A stretch of 29,965 nucleotides of DNA, taken from Saccoglossus kowalevskii. Lineage: Eukaryota > Hemichordata > Enteropneusta > Harrimaniidae. Both the position numbers and the translations under genes were made by a program. Below the pieces are notes generated by a model. It was given only the letters and a program-made list of their open reading frames with translations. It made no database searches and was not told the origin of the DNA. This document shows, one piece after another, positions 19,748 to 27,851 of the stretch (position 1 is its first letter; every line of letters begins with the position of its first letter). The DNA lies in contig NW_003135843.1 of NCBI RefSeq assembly GCF_000003605.2, positions 166,609 to 196,573 on the forward strand, in the 5' to 3' direction.

Positions 19748-21460
19748 CTGAAGTAGGTTAAAAATAGAAACCAGAGATTTCTTTGTGAGAATTGCAGCTA
19801 ATGTAACACAACGAGAAAAAATTAAAAGATCACCGGAAACAGTTGCACATAGTTCTTACTAAGCAACCAAGTCAGTAAAGAGGGTAGTGTAAATATTAAT
19901 AACAAAATGCACACAACCTATGTATTATCGTCAAACACAGATTCCATCTGCTTAATATAAGCTACGCCAAAATTGTGATTTTCAAGTGAATTTTACAGGG
20001 GTATGTGAAATAGAGGGCAAACATTTATGAGAATTTTTTTTTCATAATTCTGTTTACTTTTCAATAATAAAAGGTATGAATGGAGCAATTGTGTTAATAA
20101 AATATTGTATTTTTTGCCCTCAAATTCCTGGTATACATATGTAGTACTAAGAAAAAGCTGAGAAAATTCAAGAATGTAAAGATTCGTATCTATGACATAC
20201 AAGTACATCAATGTGATGCTGGTGTCAATCCTACCTTAGCCAAGTCCTTGTTATATTTGTTTACTCAGCAAATCTGTTTTCCCCTTCAATTCATTGTATA
20301 AGTTGTCCTGTCATATATTTGGGCCATTGTCTTACAGTAGTTCTTAGTTTATTACCTGTTAATTTATTCTTTTGTGAATGGGTCATCAGAAACAACGAAA
20401 GTGCTAAAAATAAATAGAGGGGTGTTACCAAGTGAACATGGAGGGATGGCACACCTCACAGAACACTTACAATTGATCACCATGCTTTTAACACATTGCT
20501 TTCTGGTACAATTTTTCTGCCATATACTTTGAATATCACATTTAACATAGTTAGGACACCAACACAAAACATTCTACATACTATTTCCATGGGGAACTGC
20601 TGGTATAATAGACACCAACATGGCTGCCAAAAGCAACAACAATTTGAAATTCAAAACATGCAACGGGTTTGTATATATCAACATACTGAATTTCAAACTT
20701 TCTTTAAAATATTGAAAAATATATATATAAAAATAAATTGCAAATTTTAAAATTGTTCACACAGGCATAAAAACAAAACATCAAAATTCCAGATAAATTG
20801 ATCTAATTCAGAGCATGGAGGTATAGTTACAATTTACGAACACACCCGAAACCATTAAAAATGCATAAATTCCAATTTCCAAGGTTTTTTCCTAAACATT
20901 AAAAATGTTTTTGTATTGTATTATTCATAATAATTGAAAGTGATAATAAAAAATTATTACATATAGACCAAACTCATAAAATATTCATACTTTTCATCAG
21001 ACACAACTAATAATTTCTTTGTTCATTAGATCTGCTCAAGTCAATCACTTGCTTACTGCAATATTTAAATTAACCGTACTAATAAAACTGTACAATCCAA
21101 AATGTATTCAATACACATCAATACAATAACACACAATACCACCATAATAATTGCCGTAATAACAATTTTAAATGGCAAATTATAGTAGTGTAGCTTTATT
21201 GAAACAGCATTTATTGTATTCATGAATATGCAAATAAGCTCATTAATATTCAGAAACTCGGTTGCAGGTTCTAATCTGGTTATCCTGGATCAATAGTCAT
21301 ATGAAAGTATACAGAATTGTTGAAACGTCGTCACACAGGTACTACAATTAATAAACAAATTTAATAACTAAATGAATAAATTAAAAATCAAAATTACTTT
21401 TGTTTGATATTCCAAACAATATACATTATGTCTACAATAAGACTATTCAGTTTACACAGG
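19748..21460. other. AT-rich non-coding stretch
   Basis: Short minus-strand frames (72 and 67 codons) are AT- or Cys-biased and unrecognised. A good minus-strand acceptor (CTATTTATTTTTAG, near 20410) is followed by a short open segment that ends TFVVSDDPFTKE-stop in one phase; by itself this is too little to call. An octamer, ATGCAAAT, is at 21228. Confidence 0.45.
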
Positions 21461-21487
21461 TTAGTCAGTTTAGTCAGTTTAGTCAGG
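21461..21487 (+). repeat. Three 9-bp repeats with AP-1-like cores
   Basis: TTAGTCAGT, TTAGTCAGT and TTAGTCAGG are head to tail. Each holds TTAGTCA, one mismatch from the AP-1 site TGAGTCA. Confidence 0.9.
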
Positions 21488-22240
21488 TTTCACATGTTTT
21501 ATCATTACGTAGGTACAGGGCTCAAAACTATCTGAGCTATCATTTCAAAAACCTAGTAATCAAAAAGAAAAATGGGGCAGTCTATCCGGTTGTGTTGGTT
21601 ATTTGAAGCTACAAAAGCTGGAAAAAAATGGTGTGTAACAAACAAAATACATTTCAAGAAGTCCAGCTTGGTTACTACTGTAAACACTTTGAAGTATCTA
21701 CCATTTAGCAAATTTGACTCTATGCATGAATTAACAGAATTCTAATTTATCTAAAGTGCCAATAATCTTACTGTGAGAATATACTCAAGTCTAATTAGCG
21801 ACATCTTAATTTAGTGAAATTGTGGAATAGCTAAATTAGCTAAAATAACATGCTCTCTAAAAAGACATGTTTAACAGTAATTACTTATGGACATTGAAGA
21901 TGTTTTAACAATAGATACAAGTGTATTTTGACACTTGTGAACTGGTAGTAGTTTCTACCATCTGTGGTTGACTTCAAAATGCCAAAGCCCTGAAATATGT
22001 TATCAAATCTCACCGGAGAAATTGCAAAGCTACCCTGAATCTTATTGGTTGTCATTTTTAAATGGACTAAAAATATACTCCTGAACTTACTAGTAGGTCA
22101 TGTACTCATGTACCCGTCTGTTGAATCATACTTTGAATGTTGACAGTATAAGTTGACGAAAATAATTGAAGACATTTTATAAGCGACCCAATGACCCACA
22201 TGATGTAAGTAAATATGTAATATCAGCATGCCAATAAAGG
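21488..22240. other. Non-coding stretch
   Basis: No gene or repeat is recognised. Confidence 0.5.
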
Positions 22241-22426
22241 TACGTCATACGTCAGCATATTATTTATAAGTTAATTGCCTCAACGGAGTAACCCCCATTC
22301 CTAACTGGTGAATCATTTTTTACAAGAATAGAGTAATTCTATTACATCACTGGTAAATCCATTATTACATCACTTGTGTAACAAAATTACACCAGTGGCA
22401 AAACCCTGTTACATCACGTGCGTAAC
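22241..22426 (+). promoter_or_regulatory. CRE-like doublet and a 22-bp array of palindromic sites
   Basis: TACGTCATACGTCA at 22241-22254 holds two CRE half sites (CGTCA) 7 bp apart. Downstream, four units start at 22342, 22365, 22387 and 22409, with a period of 22-23 bp. The best are TTACATCACTTGTGTAAC and TTACATCACGTGCGTAAC, near-palindromes centred on CACGTG or a variant of it. CACGTG is the E-box core bound by bHLH-ZIP factors, and TTAC...GTAA half sites resemble bZIP/PAR sites. The regular spacing of about two helical turns and the conserved dyad make a protein-binding array plausible, but a simple tandem repeat is an alternative. Confidence 0.45.
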
Positions 22427-23318
22427 TCAGTTTTGGGCGTTCTGTTTGGAATTTATTTTAACTGATTTTTGATGAGTTGAATTTAAAAAAAGTATATTTG
22501 CTGGATTTTATTTTCCCTGAATCATTCCTTCGGTGGAAATACCGGTAACGAAAATTAATTTCAATTGAAAATAAAGTATTCCACAGTATGTAAATTGAAT
22601 TAAACTAATTGTTAAAATAAGTGAATACATCTGAGAAGATCTTTATTAGTTCGGAAAAGATTAGTAATTTGGTTATCTAAAAATAAAATCTGGCTTGTAA
22701 ATGCACCATTAATCAATAGCGGATAGAGTAAAATTACTGGGGTATGCAGCAGATAGGTTTCCCAGATTCAAAGTGGATGTGTGGTCTGTTTTTCCTGCAA
22801 GCAATATTTTCAATAATGACAAGCCTCATTTTGGATTGTCACCTTTTGTGTTGATTCAAAAAGGCTGTCAGAGTGTGAGAAAGGTGTAACACTATAGAAT
22901 CACCTAAGATTTTCATTTCCATGGAAACAAGTTGAGCGGCATATGCAACTTCTAAAGTGACTCATGGCAATGAAATGTGCATTAAAAAAAATCAGTTCAT
23001 CTTTTTATTTTGATGATGGACATGGTTTATTCCAGAAATTATTCGCTGTGACTGACAATTTTAAAATCAGAAGAAAACACTTGTGTATACAAACCTCAGG
23101 TGTGTATATTGATAATTATATATTCAAAATGGCAACCATGTACATGTAGTACCTAAAGCTATGGGGAAACATAGTTACAGTTACATTGTATGCCACAAAA
23201 GATATTTTTCATGTCACCAAACTTGATTGGAATTGACCCAGTTATAGTACATTTAGGAACAAGTGAAAGACACATTAGTATCAGGGTTTGGGCAAATTTA
23301 ACATAAAAACTGGACACC
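22427..23318. other. Non-coding stretch
   Basis: A possible diverged family-2 MITE end lies near 22590 (CCACAGTATG). A 12-bp palindrome, TTTCCATGGAAA, at 22916-22927 is X-box-like. No gene is supported. Confidence 0.45.
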
Positions 23319-23430
23319 AGGCGGCCATATTAGATCACATCCAAAAGTAAATAGATGTTCTTAATGTCTTTGTAAAGTTGGACAGGAATCAGTTGATGCA
23401 TGTCTGAGAAATGACTCCGGATGCACGCAC
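23319..23430 (+). mobile_element. Diverged pearl-like core fragment
   Basis: GGCGGCCATATTAGATCACAT, then AATAGATGTTC, a GTTGGACAGGAATCAGTTGA segment, TGCATGTCTGAGAAATGACT and CCGGATGCACGCAC follow the same order of motifs as the type B cores at 16.2-16.6 kb: GGCCGCCA, GATCATGAAA, TTTGAAC, GCATG-CTGAGAT and CCGGA, then ACGC. This is therefore a single decayed core with a remnant of the ACGC tract. The short frame starting at 23411 begins inside it. Confidence 0.45.
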
Positions 23431-23540
23431 TGAACCCAAAATAATAGCCCTACATTTCAGACTTCGTCAAAACATGAACGTACACACTGAAGTTGAAATA
23501 ATAGTCCAAAATTTTAGAATTCATCAAAAAGGGGGCAAGA
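23431..23540 (+). repeat. Two-copy ~57-bp direct duplication
   Basis: CACTGAA-N3-GAAATAATAG-like segments followed by ATTT(T/C)AGA-TTC-TCAAAA occur from 23429 and again from 23486. The identity is moderate. It underlies the N-terminal half of the 103-codon frame at 23411-23722. The rest of that frame (for example MAIFYPTFFVSFEKQAGRIR) is unrecognised, and I do not call a gene. Confidence 0.6.
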
Positions 23541-23868
23541 AGCTTCAAATGTACAGTCAAACTATAATCATTGAGGACATGGCAATTTTTTACCCCACAT
23601 TCTTTGTGTCTTTTGAAAAGCAGGCAGGAAGAATTCGAATGCCAATCAAGCTGCCCAGTCATGCACAAAAACCACTAAATGGTTGGAATGTACAGATGAG
23701 TGACAAAGAGGACAGGACATGAATGGGTTGCAGCCCCTGAAATACCAATAAAGTCGTCACATATACTCCCTAAATTACATTATCTCCACGGTCAGTTTAC
23801 CTGGAAGGTAGGTAAACACCACAGGGTAGGTCAAGCGACCAGAAGTGATAAACTAACTTCTTTTCTGT

Positions 23869-24075
23869 CTTCAACTTTTTGACGTCTACATTTTTCCACA
23901 AATACACTTTGCACATATTTATGTATTTTTCTATAATTTCTTTGTTAATTTTAGACTTTAAATGAACATTATCATTTACGACTGGTCTTGATTAAAATAT
24001 ATTTGGAAAAAAAATTGTTGCAGTTAAATTTTGTGAATGTTGGCAAAATTTACTTTTCATGTGCAAAAGTTGAAG
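23869..24075. mobile_element. MITE-like repeat with CTTCAACTTTTTG ends
   Basis: CTTCAACTTTTTG at 23869 and CAAAAGTTGAAG at 24064-24075 are near-perfect inverted ends (one base longer on the left). The interior (TATTTTTCTATAATTTC, TTTGTTAATTTTAGAC, TTTTGTGAATGTTGGCAAAA) is related to the TTAA element at 6051-6187 and to the 15.7-kb repeats. Unlike the 6-kb copy it lacks clear TTAA borders, so it may be a sister family. The outer flanks share GGT(C/A)AAGCGACCA (left near 23829, right near 24075), which may be a residue of a larger element. Confidence 0.5.
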
Positions 24076-24435
24076 GTAAAGCGACCACTGATTTTTATTG
24101 AATCTGGAATGTACACTCTTCACTTGGATCTATTTTTAAACCTGACAAACACAAAATAGAGATCACTGATCTTTTTTTTTTTCAAATTAGATTTTGAGAT
24201 TTAAAAAGTCTCACAGTTTTTGTATTCAAAATGGCTGCCATTTTAGGCTTTCAAATGCAAGTGTAAGTAAAATACAAACTTTTGATATGTTGAATGCTTT
24301 GACTTAGGCCCATCACTGATGGCAAATTTAATTTTGAAATTTTTCAGGGTATTATAATAAGGGCTTCACCTGCACATTCTTAGCCACAACCCTTCCAATC
24401 CCCGCTGTTACAACCAGTGTCACAAATATTTCTCT

Positions 24436-24674
24436 AACCTTTTCACCACCAGTTCCCTCTTTTTTTCACAAATTCAAATATAGTCCGTATATATAGTCTG
24501 CACTCTCCTTCAGAAGATTGGGATAAAAATAGGCAAATATTTTGAGTAAAAACTGAAAATTGTTTCAATTTTTGTCTGTTGGCTCCCAAATTAGTTTTCA
24601 TTTCCAAAAATATTGAAAAATATAGGAAAAAAAGTGCAGGCAAATTTGAGCAAAAGTCAGGTGGTGAAAATGAT
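24436..24674 (+). mobile_element. MITE-like repeat, family 1, copy 4 (best-preserved ends)
   Basis: The left end AACCTTTTCACCACCAG and right end CAGGTGGTGAAAATGAT give the clearest terminal inverted repeats of the family. The interior has TTTTTTTCACAAATTCA, AGTCTGCACTCTCCTTCA, TTTTGAGTAAAAACTGAAAA and TCTGTTGGCTCCCAAATTA. It is about 239 bp, the longest copy. The minus-strand frame across it arises from the repeat. Confidence 0.65.
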
Positions 24675-24939
24675 AATAAATGTAGTCATTTTTATGAACC
24701 ACATTGAAAGCAGACCCAGTTAGGAACGAGGGTGCGATCACACGCTCAGTTATTATAAAACTTTGATGAAGACACTCCAATGAGAAGCTAAATGTAATCC
24801 CAGTTCCCATGGCAAATATTAATTGGATGTCAACATAACAAGATTAATAAAGAGACAGACATGGAAATTATATCATGCGTAAACATGTACTCAATAACAT
24901 GCATGTACTCCTTGTCTCAAATATTTTGATCAGACAAAT

Positions 24940-25206
24940 ATGTGTTTTCTCCCCACTGGAGAAAACAGATCATATCAACACCAACTGTGTAATGCTGTGT
25001 GTGATGGCTGCATGGTGTTAAAACTGGTGCTGTGGCACAGCCATGTACCAGTGTACTCCCCAGGATACAGTATTGCAGTAACACAACAGTGCTTTGTTTT
25101 ACAACCACATTTGTGTCACTGTTATTATCCTGATTGCTTAGTGAGTCATTTTAATTGTACCATTGCTGAGTTTTTAAATCAAATCCATAAATTGCTGGAA
25201 ACTTAA
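24940..25206 (+). CDS. Unrecognised 88-codon Cys-rich frame (doubtful)
   Basis: This is the longest open frame in a locally GC-richer stretch, outside recognised repeats. It has nine cysteines and a CHCYYPDC-like cluster around residues 59-66. No signal peptide, domain or familiar spacing is seen. The minus strand has a comparable frame over part of it, so the openness may come from composition. It may be a decayed coding fragment. I assign no function. Confidence 0.12.
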   Translation: MCFLPTGENRSYQHQLCNAVCDGCMVLKLVLWHSHVPVYSPGYSIAVTQQCFVLQPHLCHCYYPDCLVSHFNCTIAEFLNQIHKLLET

Positions 25207-25820
25207 AACTTGTGTGTACTCTTGAAACAATAACAGTTTTGTAAATTCATAATTAAGTCAATAATTTTTATGTATTGTGTAATTAAGTAGGTTAAACACC
25301 ATTTCTGTTAAATAATTATGCAAATAATATGCAAAAATTGAGTTTGGGGGCAACATTTTGCACACAATAAAATATATGGTAAAAATGGGAAAACTAGAAA
25401 ATATATTTGTCCAGCTATTTGAATTAATATGAATATATACCAGGTTTTGTGACATACCAATATATCTTCACTGATCAGATATCACAAAGGTAATTCAGGC
25501 TCAGTGTTATGAATTAAAAAAAAATACATGTATGGATTAATGGATTACAAAAACATGTGAATGGATTTAAAAAAATAAACATGAATTAAATAAAGATGAA
25601 TAAAAGAAACTTAAGCCTCTTTAAATTTCTGAAATATAATGGAGCAACACAAAACAGGCAATGCTAATAAAGACTTCAGACATCTGGTGGAATAAACACA
25701 GACACTCACCTAGCATCTTTACATCCTCCCAAAGAAAAAAAAAACAAACCTAGATGGAACTTTTATTTTCCTAATTGAAAATTCTTCACTTGTATCTTAG
25801 AATGCCAGCAGAGTACTTAC

Positions 25821-25930
25821 ACATGGCAGACGGAAGTACAAGCTCCTCTCCCAGGATTACCTCGATTTTATCAAGGGCATCAATCTCTCCATAAACTGAC
25901 TGCAATTTGGACACGACAATAATAGATTCC
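25821..25930 (-). CDS. Best exon candidate: 110-nt minus-strand internal exon
   Basis: On the minus strand, ATTTGCATGCTATAG precedes, and a strong donor ATGT|GTAAGT follows, a 110-nt open segment of 36 full codons (phase 2 in, phase 1 out). The peptide reads ESIIVVSKLQSVYGEIDALD and continues KIEVILGEELVLPSAM. It is amphipathic with a normal composition, and the segment is GC-richer than its flanks. The other two minus-strand phases are interrupted. From memory, LQSVYGEIDALD weakly resembles the L-x-x-LYGDIDAVE stretch of animal cyclooxygenases (haem-peroxidase superfamily), aligning without gaps into a following E-x-PDA-like segment. No catalytic residue lies in this piece, so the resemblance is only a hypothesis. 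A short plus-strand frame overlaps it (ending SRASISP-stop) and is less likely. Confidence 0.38.
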
Positions 25931-26215
25931 CTATAGCATGCAAATAAACTGGGTTTGTTAGACCTCAGTTACATATGAAACATATCTGAGATTCCCGTAT
26001 TAAAGGCTGTCTCACTATTTTCAGCCATTGGCTTGTCTGATATATTTCCGATTCGGATGCTATTATAAACTGAGCAATAAGAACATACATACAGCTTCAT
26101 AATGTTAGCATACTAAAGTACCTACAACAGTTAATATTTATTTGAACCTGTTTTCAGTTAAAGTAATTTTTACTTCACAAATAAAAGCTAATTAAAAAAC
26201 TGAATGTTCATTTAC

Positions 26216-26255
26216 CATCCCTTCATTGCAGTATTGGCTTTTGTCAGAAGTGCAT
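26216..26255 (-). CDS. Possible small upstream exon in matching phase
   Basis: On the minus strand a 40-nt segment after TTTGCTTCCATCGGAG is open and ends GGATG|GTAAAT. Its last two bases plus the first base of the 25821-25930 candidate make TGG, and the frame then continues correctly (ALLTKANTAMKG-W-ESII). The phase match has a one-in-three chance of being accidental, and the acceptor is only fair. The open frame extends further upstream (WCMFASIGD...), so the true start is uncertain. Confidence 0.2.
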
Positions 26256-27315
26256 CTCCGATGGAAGCAAACATACACCAAAAATCACATTTATTAAAAT
26301 ACGACTTACTCTAACCATGCATACCTCAGTGAAATCTGTATTAGAAGCTGCAGCTACTATTAAAATGATGCGATACAACAGAGGGGATGTGGCTTATATT
26401 AGAGTGCATCTACACATATGAGAAATGGTGAAGTTTAGTTCTCAATTGTTCAAAAAGAATGGGTGCAACTTCTATTAGGAATGCAGCTTCTAATGCAGAT
26501 TTTCTGATATTAATTGAGCAAATTAACCTACTCAGTATTAGTATTCTATTGCCCCCAAATCTTAAACATTTCTCTATTTTTCACCAATTGAAACACCAAA
26601 AGCAAAGCTGACTAGAGAGAGAGAGAGAGAGAGATTGTGAAATTCACCACAGTAAGCAAGTACAAGGTCGGCATACATTTCAACTTGACCACTAAAACAT
26701 ATTGTATTTAACATCTACTTATTAGTTTAAGATCAGTTCAGATGACAACGATGTTGATTTACCCTTAATCCAATTGTCACTAATAAGGTTTAAATAAACA
26801 CCATCAGCAGACTGGAGTTTTCCCACATACCTAAGATAATTTCATTAATATTCAACTAGAGTTACTTAATTTGACTTATTTAGCTTGGGGCTATTATAGC
26901 AGCAGTAGCTGTGTATTGGTTACTTTAGATGTTAACAGTCTCAAAGTCAACATCAATCAGTGAACAGGATAATAGTGTCGCTTGCACTCCGCTGAGCACC
27001 CCTTAAACATCTAGCAATAGGATGTGATTATGTGATCACTGAAGAATCGTCAACTCCGCTTTATTACAAAGTTTTATTACTGCACCCCCCAACCCTCCCA
27101 CGCACATATTATTCCACCTTAGAGCACTCCCTCTTATACCCATACTTCACATGGGCAGCCAATTTAGGAACGAACCATTTCATTTCGAGAAGATAGGCAA
27201 GAGGGAAACGAAACAAAAATAAAAATCGATGCAATCAACAACTGTCAAATGATTTTGCACGTTTCCATGGCAATGCAATGTAGAGTTTATTTCCAAGGCT
27301 CAATAATGAGTATTA
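26256..27315. other. Non-coding stretch with a GA microsatellite and an X-box-like site
   Basis: (AG)10 lies at 26614-26634, and GTTTCCATGGCAAT at 27261-27274 is a near-palindromic RFX X-box. A minus-strand open segment ahead of a donor-like GAG|GTATGC near 26325 (TSPLLYRIILIVAAASNTDF) was considered. Its phase cannot join the 26216-26255 segment, so it is not called. Confidence 0.45.
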
Positions 27316-27414
27316 ATGATGCTCCCCTTACCTAAATACATTGAGACCGCAGTGAGTGGTCTAGCCCAAGGCCTATCAGTTGTACAACAGTACCAACAGA
27401 CTGAGCACCATTAA
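27316..27414 (+). CDS. 32-codon small ORF, or a short retroposon-like fragment
   Basis: ATG-ATG opens a short frame that ends TAA, with a well-composed peptide (KYIETAVSGLAQGLSVVQQY then QQTEHH). The patch is GC-richer than its surroundings. On the minus strand the same bases read GGTGCTCAGTCTGTTGGTAC..., similar to an A-box of tRNA-derived SINEs, and continue CCTTGGGC-AGACCACTCAC and AGGTAAGGGG, a style seen in SINE bodies. The minus strand also has a donor-like TTTAG|GTAAGG. I cannot decide between a small ORF, an exon edge and a SINE fragment. Confidence 0.15.
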   Translation: MMLPLPKYIETAVSGLAQGLSVVQQYQQTEHH

Positions 27415-27646
27415 AACTGATAAGAATTGAGGATACAAGAAACAGTATCGCTAGCAATCCAAATAACAAAGTTCATATGCTTCATAAAGGAAATAAAAAC
27501 TTGACACACCTTGTAAATGTACAGCTTAATAGATTGGTTACTAATAAATATGAACAGTATTTTTATTTCTGAAAACCATAACAGGTATACATTCCAACCT
27601 CATACAAGCACCACCACCCCTTTCATTAAAATAGTTTGTTCCACAG

Positions 27647-27851
27647 ACCACAGATTGACCATGAAGCTGAAAGAAGACGTACTATTTCTCAAATTGATTT
27701 CTCCGGCTGCAGGAAATTCCTTTCCATGCCTGCAGCAGAATTTAAAACAAATCCTGGTGGAATTCAAAGTAGTCTAAGTTATCACGGAACATATCGACTA
27801 CATGCTTGGCCCTTTTTATCATGTGGAAACTTTACCGAAAGCAACATTTGA
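27647..27851 (+). CDS. Candidate C-terminal exon on the plus strand
   Basis: GTTTGTTCCACAG is a good acceptor. After it a frame is open for 67 codons to TGA. The peptide contains PQIDHEAERRRTISQIDFSG, then a KFLSMPAAEF-TNPGG segment and a Cys/Trp-containing end. Codon third positions are mixed and the segment is GC-richer than its flanks. RRRTIS resembles a basophilic kinase site (R-x-x-S/T). An internal donor-like CAAA|GTAGTC at about 27770 could end the exon earlier. A second frame over the same bases is also open, which lowers confidence. No family is recognised. Confidence 0.25.

Noticed and set aside
20364-20567. 67-codon Cys-rich minus-strand ORF
   Set aside because: It has no motif with recognisable cysteine spacing. 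A strong acceptor inside it argues that at most its end could be exonic.
23411-23722. 103-codon plus-strand ORF as a gene
   Set aside because: Its start lies in a decayed pearl-like core and its first third is a 57-bp duplication. The remainder matches nothing I know.
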